DNA of 64,000 bases, from positions 59,243,037-59,307,036 of the forward strand of contig CM035807.1 in the NCBI GenBank assembly GCA_020466095.1, given 5' to 3'. This DNA comes from Chlorops oryzae (lineage: Eukaryota; Arthropoda; Insecta; Diptera; Chloropidae). Position numbers and translations under genes: made by a program. Below the pieces are notes generated by a model that had not been told where the DNA came from, did not search any database, and saw only the letters and a program-made list of their open reading frames with translations. This document shows, piece by piece, positions 1 through 11,474 of the stretch. How positions within the stretch are numbered: the stretch's first letter is position 1; each line of letters begins with the position of its first letter.

Positions 1-154
1 GCTCTCAAAAATATGCCTTGGTTGTGGCTTTTTAATAGAGCCACCTCGAAAATTCTTATGGATATTCAAATGTATGGTCGTTACGCATCTTGTTAGTTAT
101 AAGGTCTTTGGTTTTACCATACAATCTTGCTTACGAATTTTTATTCGGCTTGTC

Positions 155-412
155 TTGGTAATAACTAATTACTTTTTAAGACTGTCACAGCCCCAATTCA
201 AGGCGGATTTTCGTAGCCGATCATGTATGTACACTTTTGATATAAAATTTCAATTTTCTTTCAAGGTTTTTGCTCAGTTATATTGGCAAGCGAACCTTGT
301 CGATATAAACTTTGCTTAAAAATTATAATCGCTAATGCAGTTCAATTTGACGAGCTTTTCTGCAGGTTTGGTAATAACTAATTACTGTTTAAGACTGTCA
401 CAGTCCCAATTT
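155..412 (+). repeat. Short direct repeat pair
   Basis: A stretch of about 44 bp starting TTGGTAATAACTAATTACT at 155 recurs at 368 with three or four differences, a period of 213 bp. The two copies look like units of an old tandem or dispersed repeat. No coding region is supported in 1-539; the short open frames there have no recognisable composition. Confidence 0.5.
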
Positions 413-539
413 AGCTGAATAGCGTCATAAATCAAACCGCACAACGATCAATAATTTAAAAAACTTGAAGAGAACTGAGTTCGATCCAACTGAAAGTCAG
501 TCGAATACCGGCTGCGCCAATTATGTTGGGATACGGGGA

Positions 540-1163
540 TTAAAAAGTATGACGCCGTGGCACTTTGATAGGTACGCACGTCATACAAACCTGTATTTCT
601 TTAAATAAAAGATGGGATTGTCAGTTTGCAATCCTTTCCTTTGTCTAACAAGGTTTCTTATGTATCCTAGCTCCTTTTTAATACTCGAAAACTTCCCTAT
701 TCTTACTTTTAAACTCCAATCGTCGTGGCTTCTTGGTAAGTACGTGCGATAGAGCTGAGATGTCTTCGTAAATAACGTAAAGCTCAATCTGCCTTTCCAT
801 GGATTCAAGCTCCGCTTTTATAGGAACATAATGCTGATCTGGTGCTTTCTCAGCGACCCTTTGACTTCATGCACTTTCTTCGGTCGCTTGAATGTTGTCG
901 TAGGTCCGTTGCCAATATTACCTCAGAACATTCGACCTACATAACAATGTTGAGTTGCATATTACCGCGACTGGTGCTGTTGACTTTAGTATTCGCTCGT
1001 GGCTGCAATTCTGCTTACTCGATCATTTCTCGGTTATTGCGTTAGTGCTTGTTCTTTGTTGTTGTTATTTACTTGCGCAATTTCACTGTTGGTTTTCAAT
1101 GTACAGTGGCGGAGAAAAGAGGGGACAGGTAATGGGAAATTTTTGAGCATAACTCACAACATC
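540..1163 (-). mobile_element. Candidate solo or truncated LTR, minus strand
   Basis: Read on the minus strand, a purine tract (AAAGGGGGAGGGATG, about 1160-1175) is followed by TGTTGTGAGTTATGC. That looks like a polypurine tract followed by an LTR start. About 330 bp downstream lies a good TATA box (CTATAAAAGC, about 820-829). No partner LTR or target duplication is visible and the far end is not defined, so this is an inference from layout. The tract directly abuts a LINE fragment on the same strand, so it could instead be part of an old insertion junction. Confidence 0.3.
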
Positions 1164-1189
1164 CCTCCCCCTTTGAAGAAATCGTGCTC

Positions 1190-1480
1190 CGGTACGCTTA
1201 ACCGAGGCGGGCAATAAATCGCCGATAAAACTATATGAATCTAAAGGAAAATGCTGGATTCTTGGACGAATAAGTATACCAGTGCCTCCATGTTCCTTGC
1301 CGTCTGGGTGGTTGGTTTGATAGATGATATAACCAGGGATTGAAATGAAAATCTTATTTGTTAAATAAGTTTCAGCATAACGTCAACTTCATCTTGATTT
1401 AAAAAATTTTGAATTTCCAGTTTATGCTTGGTTGGCCCGTTCGAATTCCAGGCACAAATTTTTAAGACACTCTTATTTTT
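1190..1480 (-). pseudogene. Jockey-like LINE endonuclease remnant
   Basis: On the minus strand from about 1475 to 1195 one can read the start of an APE-type endonuclease of a jockey-clade non-LTR retrotransposon: an AWNSNGPTKHKLE segment, then after a stop and frame change TNHPDGKEHGGTGILIR. This block normally lies in the first hundred residues of ORF2 and helps nick target DNA for target-primed reverse transcription. The frame is broken by an in-frame stop (about 1365) and a frameshift. No RT follows, so it is a dead 5' fragment. Sequence up to about 1680 may hold the end of ORF1, but I cannot show it. Confidence 0.6.
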
Positions 1481-1982
1481 TCCAAAAGTGTTTGCATTTG
1501 CACAATTTTATCGAGTGAGCTTTGCATTGTTTGTATAAATTTGGAAAGACTTTGAGTTAGCGTGAATATCAGGATCTCAATACTGCTATTGTTGTCAGTA
1601 GGAGGACTACTAGCAGGCTCGGGTTTTAGTGCATTTGCATAGAAACTCCTAGAGCTACAGGGTTCAAATTAAGGTTGTGAGAGGATAATGGTACCGAAAC
1701 AGATATATGTTTTGTTTGTATGTTATGAGCTGATTATTGTTTAGTATTAATTCGCTTTTCAGGTCTTGATAAACTAGATAGCCTCTGTAATGTGCAGGAT
1801 GATTTCCTTCACAACTATGCTATTAGATTTTAGAAAATGACCCGAGCTTTAAAAAGCTTTCACTTTGAAATGGAAACTGGAAAGCCTCTTTCGAAAAAAT
1901 GAGCAGAATCTGTAAGATTCTTTTACAATTGAATGTTGTTTCGGATGTAAACAGGCTGTGTGGCTGTATATATATATATATA

Positions 1983-3269
1983 TTAGGTGTAGTAAAAAGA
2001 AATCCATTATTTTTCCAATAGATGGCGTTATTTATCTGCATCTCGCGTTGTATAAGTCCGATCGTGTTCCGCTAGGGGGCATTAGAAAGATGACAGTTCC
2101 TACTAAAAAAGCTTTTTTGACACTTTTTTGATTGATTGATTCAGTTTTGTTTGAGAGCTTGTCAAAGATGGACATCAGCAGAGAGAAAATTCGCTACATT
2201 TTACAGTTTTTCTTCGATAAGGGAGAAAACGCAAGCCAGGCGGCTGAAAATGTGAATAGCGTTTATGGACCTGATACTGTAACAGCCAATCATGCGCAAT
2301 TTTGGTTTCGTCGATTCCGTTCCGGTAACTTCGATGTCAAGGATGCACCACGCACTGGAAGGCCAATTGTCGAAAATGTCGATAAAATCATGGAAATTAT
2401 CGAGTCCGACCGTCATGTTAGCACTGTTTCGATTGCAAAAGAGCTAAAGATTGCACAAAAAACCGTTTGGAACCATTTGAATAAGGCTGGATACACAAAG
2501 AAGCTCGATGTATGGGTGCCACACGAGTTAACGCAAAAAAACCTCATAGACCGAATTTCCATCTGCGAATCGCTGCTGAACCGCAACAAATCCACCCATT
2601 TCTGAAGCGGTTGGTGACTGGTGATGAATAGTGGGTCACTTACGACAACGTCAAGCGAAAACGGTCGTGGTCGAAACACGGTGAACCGGCGGAAACGGTG
2701 GCCAAGCCAGGATTGACGGCCAGGAAGGTTTTGCTGTGTGTTTGGTGGGATTGGCAGGGAATTATCTACTATGAGCTGCTCCCATACGGCAAAACTCTTA
2801 ACTCGGAACTCTACTGTCAACAATTGGACCGTCTGAAGGAAGCAATCGCCCATAAGCGGCCAGCTTTGGCCAATAGGAGAGGAATTGTGTTCCATCAGGA
2901 CAACGCCAGGCCACACACATCAATAGTGACTCGCCAGAAGCTCCGGGAGTTTGGTTGGGAGGTTCTTCTGCATCCACCTTATAGTCCGGACCTGGCACCA
3001 AGTGATTACCATCTGTTCCTGTCCATGGCGAACAATTTTGCTGGTGAAACATTCGCTTCAAGAGAGGCTTCTGAAATTCGACTGTCTCAATTTTTTGCTA
3101 ATAGGAACGAGGGCTTCTATGAGAGAGGCATAATGAAATTACCTTTAAAATGGCAACAAGTTATCGAACAAAACGGCGCATATTTGACCTAAATCGGGTC
3201 ATTCTAACTATCTTAAATAAAGCCCTCAATTTAATGCAAAAATAATGGATTTCTTTTTACTACACCTAA
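1983..3269 (+). mobile_element. Full-length mellifera/capitata-type mariner, copy 1
   Basis: A 1287-bp mariner with inverted ends TTAGGTGTAGTAAAAAGAAA at the left and the complement ending TACTACACCTAA at the right. It sits in a TA dinucleotide tract, so the TA target duplication is present but not informative on its own. The transposase between the ends is broken (next entry). Two other copies lie in the window: 4571-5418 (truncated) and 29672-30958 (same length). Confidence 0.95.
2168..3192 (+). pseudogene. Mariner transposase, frameshifted
   Basis: Cut-and-paste transposase of the DD34D mariner family; it would bind the terminal repeats and insert at TA. The start chosen is the ATG at 2168 (MDISREK); the in-frame TTG upstream at 2132 is not a normal eukaryotic start. 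Order: paired helix-turn-helix DNA-binding region (residues about 1-110), WVPHEL linker, then the catalytic domain with GDE, HQDNARPH and SPDLAPSDYH, giving 34 residues between the second and third D. Compared with the copy at 29856, one A is missing near 2588, shifting the frame, and an amber codon replaces K just after the first catalytic D (GATGAATAG, about 2624). The protein is therefore cut after about 145 residues. Confidence 0.93.
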
Positions 3270-3716
3270 TATATATATACTTATTAAGCTGGCCCGTTGT
3301 TGTATTGGGGATTTCAAACTAATATATTTGTGCCTCCGGCAACGGATTCATGTTAGAAAAATAAAAATAAAATTTTTTTGTTCCAGAAGTTCCCAATCGG
3401 TGGTGGTGGTTTCACGTTCGTGTCTTGAGTCCTTGCATGCGTGCAGAGCGAGAGAGACGGGCAAAGCTTCAAGACATGAACGAGAAAACAGTTAAAAATG
3501 CGTTTCAAAATAATTTGTTTTGAATAAATTTTATGAATAGAAGGAACCCAAAATTCAGTTTTCAAAGAAAGGTAATAATTATAACATATTATTAAAATAT
3601 ACTAAAAACTAATCCAATATTCTTCATACTAGGCTCGTTGGATAGGTAATTTTGTTCATTTTTCGAATATGCATACCGAACATGCTCGTTCTTGTTCCTA
3701 CGGCATCTATATTATA

Positions 3717-3901
3717 CAGTCGAACTTCCGTATAGTGAACGTCTATACAATGAAGATCTCCCTACTATGAAATAATTTCAAACGCACAGCTTTTTCGTTC
3801 CACTTTCAGTGTACGTGTAAATAATTTCTGTAAAATGAAATTTCTATATAATAAAGTGATTTTCTGGTCCCGTGCGACTTCATTATAAGGAAGTTCGACT
3901 G
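3717..3901. mobile_element. Pogo/Tigger-type MITE
   Basis: A 185-bp non-coding element with inverted ends CAGTCGAACTTCC and GGAAGTTCGACTG, flanked on both sides by TA. The CAG...CTG ends and TA duplication fit the pogo/Tigger branch of Tc1/mariner. The inside holds several CTATANNATGAA-like words but no coding frame. A relative with closely similar ends is at 53328-53671. Confidence 0.8.
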
Positions 3902-3944
3902 TATATTGAAGTTCGTGAGGTATTTTTCTTTAATTTAAGCCTTA

Positions 3945-4420
3945 ATTTGTGTGGGGCCCCCCTAAGAAGGGGAGATAGAGGGTAGGTATGTTTGAAAAAA
4001 ATGTTTCGGGTAAAAAATAATGGGGGAGGGGTTTGACTATAGTGATGGCCATTTTGTATGAAATAAATTTTGTATGGGTGCCCCCCTAAGGAGGGGAGAT
4101 AGGGGGTCAGTATGTTGCAAAAAAATGTTGGGGGGACAGAGTTAATGGGGGTCGGTCATACATTTGACTCCTCTAGAAGCACTTTGGGGCTAGTGAGGAC
4201 GATGGGGGGAAAAGTTTTAAAAATATCTTTGTATGAAAGGCCCGCTAAGGAGGGGTGATAGGGGGTAGCTATGTTGCGAAAAAATTTGGGGGATATTATT
4301 CGGGCTGGTATTACATTTAACCCCTCTACGAGCGACTCTGGTACATTTATAAAGGTTTTCATGTATTTTTTAAATTTTTACAGGGCTTCAAGGACGATGC
4401 GCCCCCACCAAACGATTTCC
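3945..4420 (+). repeat. GC-rich minisatellite, three diverged units
   Basis: A word of the form CCCCCTAAGGAGGGGAGATA, followed by a GGGGGT run, TATGTT and an A-run, occurs at about 3956, 4081 and 4241, each time followed by GGGG-rich text and TTTGACTCCTCTA/TTTAACCCCTCTA-type sequence. The unit is about 125-160 bp and the copies have diverged. The CCCCCTAAGGAGGGG core is itself an inverted repeat. It is not similar to the TEs around it, and I see no coding function. Confidence 0.65.
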
Positions 4421-4570
4421 GATAGAGGACTTCTGGGACAAAAACATTTTATTATTATTTCTAACATGAATTCTTTGCCGGAACACCAAAAAACCATAAT
4501 TTAAAATTAAGAGCCACCCTAATATATATAAATTAATACTTATAAGTATATATATATATATTTATAAATA

Positions 4571-5418
4571 TTAGGTGTAGTAAAAAGAAATCCATTATTT
4601 TTCCAATAGATGGCGTTATTTATCTGCATCTCGCGTTGTATAAGTCCGATCGTGTTCCGCTAGGGGGCATTAGAAAGATGACAGTTCCTACTAAAAAAAA
4701 GCTTTTTTGACACTTTTTTGATTGATTGATTCAGTTTTGTTTGAGAGCTTGTCAAAGATGGACATCAGCAAAGAGAAAATTCGCTACATTTTACAGTTTT
4801 TCTTCGATAAGGGAGAAAACGCAAGCCAGGCGGCTGAAAATGTGAATAGCGTTTATGGACCTGATACTGTAACAGCCAATCATGCGCAATTTTGGTTTCG
4901 TCGATTCCGTTCCAGTAACTTCGATGTCAAGGATGCACCACGCACTGGAAGGCCAATTGTCGAAAATGTCCATAAAATCATGAAAATTATCGAGTCCGAC
5001 CGTCATGTTAGCACTGTTTCGATTGCAAAAGAGCTAAAGATTGCACAAAAAACCGTTTGGAACCATTTGAATAAGGCTGAATACACAAAGAAACTCGATG
5101 TATGGGTGCCACACGAGTTAACGCAAAAAAACCTCACAGACCGAATTTCCATCTGCGAATCGCTGCTGAACCGCAACAAAATCGACCCATTTCTGAAGCG
5201 GTTGGTGACTGGTGATGAAAAGTGGGTCACTTACGACAACGTCAAGCGAAAACGGTCGAGGTCGAAACACGGTGAACCGGCGGAAACGGTGGCCAAGCCA
5301 GGATTGACGGCCAGGAAGGTTTTGCTGTGTGTTTGGTGGGATTGGCAGGGAATTATCTACTATGAGCTGCTCCCATACGGCAAAACTCTTAACTCGGAAC
5401 TCTACTGTCAACAATTGG
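4571..5418 (+). mobile_element. Truncated mariner, copy 2
   Basis: The left end TTAGGTGTAGTAAAAAGAAA follows a TA at 4569-4570. Sequence matches copy 1 closely until ACAATTGG at 5418, after which it becomes unrelated. The right terminal repeat and the last third of the transposase are missing, so this copy cannot move by itself. Confidence 0.92.
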
Positions 5419-5594
5419 TTTGTGCGAGTCTTGTATTTCCTAGAACTAAGCTCCTTGATCAGGATCAAAAACTGAAGACTGAGACATATCCGTCTGTCCG
5501 TCCGTCCGTTTGTAGTCGGATCTCCTTCGAAACGTCTGGACCAATCACGTCGAAATTCGTGCGTCAAATGTCAATTGGTCGTAGCACCAAATAA
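4758..5594 (+). pseudogene. Mariner transposase, 3' truncated and chimeric
   Basis: From the ATG at 4758 the frame is open without stops through the helix-turn-helix region, the WVPHEL linker and the first catalytic aspartate (GDEKWVTYDN). At codon about 220 the mariner sequence ends and the frame runs on into the neighbouring repeat until a stop at 5592. The second and third catalytic aspartates are absent. If translated, the product would be a DNA-binding protein without catalytic activity carrying a 58-residue foreign tail; nothing shows that it is expressed. Confidence 0.88.
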
Positions 5595-5600
5595 TGGGAC
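5419..5600 (+). mobile_element. Mini-me-like (GTCY)n repeat fragment
   Basis: Directly after the mariner break is CTTGATCAGGATCAAAAACT followed by a CCGTCTGTCCGTCCGTCCG tract. A GATCAGGATCAA word next to a TCCG/TCTG microsatellite is the layout of mini-me-type nonautonomous repeats of Diptera. A second, oppositely oriented tract of this kind is at 58440-58480. The boundaries are not resolved. Confidence 0.4.
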
Positions 5601-6379
5601 AATGGAATATCGATTCAAAGATCAAGAAAAAAAAAAAAACAAGCACGTACCTTTCGAACTGCGCTGCTGTGTTGGTGCTGACTTCACGTCGGATGATGTT
5701 GGTGTAGCTATGGAACTGTTTCCGGGAGGATGTTGATGGACTCGTTGAGGTGAGTTCGACATGATGTTCGGTGACTCGAACCGATGAGAAAAAACGAAGA
5801 AACCGAACGTTGGCCCGCGACGACGGTTATCGAATCGAACCGAAATAATTAGGAAAAAACCCAGGTGGAAACTATTTAACACGATGCTGTTCACTTGTAA
5901 AACGGACGAGAGAGAATTCGTGGGACGCGATCGACTGACTGGAAACTTAATAAAAACATTGAAGCAACTAGTTTTGCTAACTAGCATTGCGGGGAAAAAG
6001 CCCGAGCAGCTGAGCTTGAAATGCTGTCTTCCTTTTTCCCGTTTTCAGCGCTGTCAGGGTTTCGTTGCGTAGCGAAAGCTCAAAAAATGGACATGTCTAT
6101 TGAGTAAAATGCTTATAACTTGCGAACCACTCAACACAATTCATTGATATTTGGTGCACTGGTTTACTACAAAAATAGACGTATCCCGAAAAAATAGACG
6201 TCGTCCTCTTGTAGCCACGCCCACAAATAGACCCACAAATAATTTTCGTAATTGGCCTATAGAAAGGCATAAGAGCATGAAATTTCAAATATAGGTTAAC
6301 CACGATGTAAAAGAGGCGTGTAAAAGACATATGAATGGTCCGATCACTCTTCAATTTGTCACTAAATAGGGGAATTTTC
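5601..6379. other. No supported gene
   Basis: Open frames here are short and have no recognisable motif. There is an A-run at 5627-5639 and a repeat-like CGAACCGATGAG/CGAATCGAACCG segment at 5775-5840. The right part may be the eroded 5' portion of the LINE that is readable from about 6380. Confidence 0.4.
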
Positions 6380-7330
6380 CCCAATATTTGGAAAATATCT
6401 TACATTCTACCTTTGCATAAAAATGGGCCGAAAGCAAATATCGAAAACTACAGAGGCATTGCCAAATAAGCTGCATACCGAAAATATTTGAGCAAATTAT
6501 TACCGATCAGCTTGCATATAGTCCAAGTTCTGTAATATCAGTTCAGCAACATGGATTTATGAGAGGCAGATCTAAAGTGAGAAATCTTTTGGAACTTACA
6601 ACAATGATTAATGTTGGATTTATAGCGGGTCTAAAAACCGACGTTATATACACTGATTTCAAAAAAGGTTTTGATTGCGTAAACCACGATCTTCGCCTTT
6701 TCAAACTAGACAATATTGGTGTACCGAACGAGCTCTTAAAATGGTTAGCGTCATATCTAAAATATCGCAAACAACATGTTATTTTTAATCAATCTTTGTC
6801 ACGTAGTATTGATGTAATATCGGGAGTACCTCAAGGTAGCCATTTGGGTCCGCTACTTTTTTAACATTTTTATAAATGGCTGCGGAGGTTATTCGTGACA
6901 CCCAACCCATGTTTGCAAATGATGTTAAGCTTTTCAAGACAATCGAAAATAGTTCGATGTCTGCGAACTTCAAGATGATCTTCGAAGGCTTTTGGTATGG
7001 TGCGATATTAACCATCTTCGATTTAATCTTAATAAATGTAAATTTATGACCTTTAGCCGCAGGCAGTCTTTCTCCTCGATCTACAAAACTTATAATGTTG
7101 AATTGGAAAAAGTATCACAGCTTCGCGATCTTGGTGTCCTATTTGATTCTAAGCTTCGGTTTGACTCCCACATAAAAGTAATTGTTAACAAATGTAAAAG
7201 TTTACTTGGACTTATTAAGCATAGGACGAAAAAGTTCAAGGATTCTTATATTCCAAAGATATTTTAAACATCACTGTTAAGACCTACTTTGGAGTATGTT
7301 TAGCCAGTATGGAGTCCTCAAACAACTTTA
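6380..7330 (+). pseudogene. Jockey/CR1-like LINE reverse transcriptase fragment
   Basis: Reverse-transcriptase blocks of a non-LTR retrotransposon can be followed in changing frames: GRSKVRNLLELT and IYTDFKKGFDCVNH (block A, about 6565-6685), SGVPQGSHLGPLLF (block B, about 6820-6862), then, in other frames, a degenerate FADD-equivalent region (about 6915). A C-terminal stretch follows (WCDINHLRFNLNKCKFMTF, about 6997-7055; LRDLGVLFDSKLRF, about 7125-7165). Stops and frameshifts at about 6862, 6890 and 7267 kill it. Endonuclease and tail are missing, so it is a 5'- and 3'-truncated copy. Confidence 0.8.
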
Positions 7331-8151
7331 TACTCTGAGATGAAAATCGAATAAAATTTATTAATCTGCCGACCTTATCCAGCCGCAGGATTGCTGCAAA
7401 TAACACACACACATTAGTTCGGCCTGCGTCGCCATTATTGATTAGTTTCTTCCTCGTCTGAACACATACACAAAGAAGACCAGATCAGTCTTGCTCAAAG
7501 GTGACCCACAGGATCGTGGATCGTTCAGTAATTTAAGTACTGCGTGGGTTAAGCGTTGAGTCATTACATTTAAAGTGTCTTTTATTGCATGTGTCTGAGT
7601 GGAGAAGTTGTTTTGGATAGTTGATATTTCTTGTGTTTTTGTGTTTTATTGTTGCGGCTGGCTCTGTACCCGCACGTGGTCGATAAATGACGCTTCTACA
7701 GATATATCCCTTAATTAGGTGCATGGGGTCAGGGCCACTTGAAATTGAAAAAATATTTATATGATTTACAGTGTTTAGACGCGCTCACGCTCTTTTTAGC
7801 TTCCTCACTTCCCGCGGGGGCGGAGTATTTTTTCTTGACTTAAAGACGCATATGTAAAAAATTGTTGGCGACTCCATCGCAGTGTAAATCTAGATAAGAA
7901 TCAATTTCAATTCAAACGGGTCATCGCGGTGTTTTATTGCAGCATTATTGATTTACTAAAAGTGGCGAAATTAAAAAAAAATTATATAGTTAAAAATACC
8001 CAGGACTCCTGGCGTTGCCATATGGAAACCGGACATAGCTAGAACAGGACATGCTCAATGATCCTAGCATATTTTTCACGTCGTTTCTTAAATTAATTAA
8101 ATTTGTTCAAATCTTAAGGATCTCTTCACAGGACCGCTTCAGGAAGATTCG
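7331..8151. other. No supported gene
   Basis: I see no coding region, RNA gene or clear inverted repeat in this interval. It contains a short CA run (about 7402-7412). Confidence 0.4.
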
Positions 8152-8491
8152 ATTTAAGCCAGAGCAGGCAAAGAAACGAAACAATTTCCAAACGTTTCGT
8201 GCAGGGCGACAAATAATGAAACGTTTTTTTTATGGTTCGGTTCGTGAACACAAACAAAATCCCAAACTTTAAAATAGCTAAGAACGAAAACACAAACTTT
8301 TAATATTTCGTTCTCCACTGGCGAGAAATGTTTGAAAACAAAACTTATGTGAAACGATACATTGTTGTTTACACTTCCTTTTATATTTAGAGCAGGCAGT
8401 TGAACGAAATGAAACGTTTCCTAATCTTTTCATTTCATTTTTTTAATAAAACTAAATACAAACAATTTTTTTTCCTTTCGCGCTGTTCAAT

Positions 8492-10365
8492 TTGCCTCGT
8501 TCCAAGAACAAATTGTTGCGAAATTTGTTTAATACTTTTGAAAATGAGCAAGCAAAGTGCAATAATGGAAACTGCAACGAAAAAGTTTTAAAAGGTCATG
8601 CTGGGAATTTAAAACGGCATTTAAAAAATGTGCACCCGGACATTTATGAAGATTACCTAAAAAAAGAAGGATCCTCATCAATTAAAGCAATTGATAAAAA
8701 TGTAAAAGTTTCCATTGCAATAAAAAAAAGACGCCGAAATGGCAATCGTTGAAATGTTTACCAAAAATGGAAGGCCTCTTTGCATGGTTGAAGATCGGTC
8801 CTTCAGAATCTTAACTAAGCCAGTGTTTGATGCATAAAATATAAAATTAAATAAACATAATGTAATGGAAAGGATTCTCAAGTATTCGTGCACTCTTAAG
8901 GAAAACCTCACTCATAAATTGCATGGCAGACTGCTTTCCTGAAAGGTGGATGCAGCTACTAGACTGCATTTGAGTGTGTTTGGAGTTAATGTCCAATACA
9001 TTGACGACAATGGCATCAATATAAAAACTCTTGCTGTTCGTGAACTTAAAGAAAGGCACACAAGCCAATATTTGAAAAATATAATATTAGAAATAATCGG
9101 TGAGTATAAAATAAATCTGAATCAAATATTTACAGTCACTACAGACAACGGCGCAAACATGGTAAGGGCTGTCAGAGATCTAAATGAAGAGAGCGAGTGT
9201 GAAATGGAAACGTTTGATGACTTGCCTGAACTCAGTGAATTGGATATACCCATGGAAAATGTAACAAATGTACGATGTGGAGCTCACACACTCCATCTTT
9301 GTGCCATGGATGTCATTAAGGACTCAGAAATTAAACAAAATATTGATAAATTAAGAGTAGTGGCCAAAAAGCTTAGGACTCCGATGTTCTTAAACCTTCT
9401 GACAAATGGAAATTATAAGAAACCTGTTATCGACTGTCCAAATAGGTGGAACTCTACTTATTTGATGCTACAAAGGCTCCTTGAATTAAAAGACTTTATT
9501 GATTTACTGGGCCAAGAATCTGTGTTGTTGCGTATAAATAATGATGAATGGACTTTTTTAACTGATTTTTTAACAACATTTAAAATCATCTACGATGGAT
9601 CAATCAGACTACAGGCGAAAAATATAATTTATAGTGATTTGTTCATTATTATTATGAACATTATACTGCACCATGAAAAATTACCGAGACACCATATTAC
9701 TGCAGCATTAATTAGTTCTCTCCAGATTAGAAAGAAAAACCTTTTTGATAATGACTTGTTCGTAACTGCAATTTTTTTGGACCCAAGAATAAAAGTAACA
9801 CTTAATGATGAACAAGTTACCAGGGCCAAGATGTGTATTATTCAATTGGATATGCGGTTGTCATCTGTAAAAGGTAAAACAACAGTGAAATTCGTAATTT
9901 CGTTAACTTGTAACATTTTATACAATAGAAAATGCAGATACCCAAACCATCGAAATGCCGTCAACATCAGAATCAAGGGATTCTTGCACACCTATTTCAA
10001 TAAGTGGATCTTCTTGCAGCTCTGATAATGTGCTGGAGTCGTATTTGCAAGGGTTCGACATGAAACAAGATTCAGATCAATTTTCTCAACGCGACACAAT
10101 TGGAATAAATCTCCTATTTTATGAGCAACAGACCAGACTAGGAATAAATGAATGCGTTTTAAAATTTTGGTCTAATGCAAATAATTCTTTGGGCAAGGTA
10201 GCTAAAGTTGTTTTGGCTATTCCATGCACTCAAGTGAGCGTGAAGACTCTATTTTCTTCACTAAAATATATATTGTCGGACCAACGGAATAATTTAAACT
10301 CAAAAAATTTGGAGCACATTTTGCTGGTCAGAGTAAATAGTGATTTTGAATATGAAGATTTATAA
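8492..10365 (+). pseudogene. hAT transposase, broken
   Basis: A BED-type zinc finger (C/C/H/H, KGHAGNLKRHLKNVH, about 8590-8640) precedes a catalytic region with VDAATRLHLS (first D, about 8950), TVTTDNGANM (second D, about 9140), CGAHTLHLCAMD (about 9280) and CPNRWNSTYLM (about 9440). The C-terminal dimerisation region is on a second exon (9929-10365). A 55-bp intron at 9874-9928 (GTAAAAC...CAATAG) restores frame between the two. Damage: a frameshift in an A-run near 8725, stops around 8837 and loss of sequence before 8946. In the C-terminal motif, where hATs have ER.FS, this copy reads VKTLFSS, so the catalytic Glu is Lys. The true start was not found; the frame upstream of 8492 has no ATG. 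Confidence 0.85.
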
Positions 10366-10610
10366 ATTGAAATACTTATGGACTTAAAATAAATATAGTT
10401 ATTATAAAAACAAAAGTTTTGATTCGTTCGTTCGTTCGCTTGTCTCTTCATTCCAAGTCAGTCAAAGAGTATGTTCGCGTTTCTACATATCATTGGAAAT
10501 TAAAGTAAATTTATGGTCCTTAAAGTTTAGTATTTCTACTTGTGCCAGTTCCATGCAGATAAAACTGACATGATTGAATATTTGGCAAAAATTTTGAATC
10601 GTGGTTAAGC

Positions 10611-10821
10611 AGCCAAATAAATAGCTGCATTGAAGTTAAAATTTGACCATGGCCGCCATTCGCGAAATTTTGCAAAGTTTAATTTTCACTATTTTGAATC
10701 GTGAATGTAGCAGCCATATATATTTCTCTTATGATACAATCCATAAAATTAAAATTTTGCAAAATTTCGCGAATGGTGGCCATGGTCAAATTTTAACTTC
10801 AACGCAGCTCTTTATTTGGCT
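10611..10821. repeat. Palindromic MITE-like insert in the hAT element
   Basis: Arms of about 70 bp are inverted copies: AGCCAAATAAATAGCTGCAT at 10611 and its near-complement ending CTTTATTTGGCT at 10821. Both pass through AATTTGACCATGGC and CGCGAAATTTTGC. The spacer is about 70 bp. There is no coding frame, and flanking duplications were not resolved. Confidence 0.7.
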
Positions 10822-10882
10822 GATGAATTCAAAATAGTGAAAACTTAAACTTCACGAATTGTGGCCACGGTCCCATTTAAAC

Positions 10883-11474
10883 CACGGACGTGAACCGATT
10901 TTGAGCCGAACCGGTTTTGGACCGCAAAACCCTTTTTATCTGCTGATGAACCGAACCATTAACCGAACCGAAATTTTCACAGATGTTTGAACCGAAAACT
11001 GAACCCCTTTTCGTAAAGGTTCAGGGGTTCGTTTTCACAAATTTTTAATAGAAAAACGTTCTACACCTTCATAGTTTAGGGAACAATGGCAGCCTATCTG
11101 GAAAGCGACCTTCACACGTTAATTTTTGCGTGCAACCATGCACAGTGAACGCTCCCATAGGCCAAAAACAAAAGAATCGAAGTCGATATTCTTATGAAAT
11201 TAGTAGCGATACCATCTCTAATATGAGTAAGGTAACCACAACTAACTTTTTATTGTGTAAATTTTAACCCTAAATGGTAAAAAATTGCATTAGAAGTGGG
11301 AACACGTATTAACAAGTTTTTTTCAGATTGAAAAGTTACCGAACCGATGAACTGGAGCGAAACCCCGGTTCAAAGAAGTAGAAAAACCGGTTTTACGAAC
11401 CAATCCAAAATATCAAACACGGTTCGAACCGCCGAACATATCCGGGCAAATTTTCCACCCGGTTTACGTCCCTG
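10883..11474. mobile_element. Nested hAT-like MITE
   Basis: Ends CACGGACGTGAACCG and CGGTTTACGTCCCTG are inverted with two differences. The inside is rich in GAACCG/CGGTTC words in both orientations and has no reading frame. The 8-bp flanks ATTTAAAC and AATTCAAT agree at only five positions, so the target duplication is uncertain. By size (592 bp) and ends it looks like a nonautonomous hAT inside the larger hAT. Confidence 0.55.

Noticed and set aside
840..1217. Overlapping plus-strand frames at 842-1217 as genes
   Set aside because: No recognisable domain, three frames open at once, and the minus strand shows an LTR-like layout.
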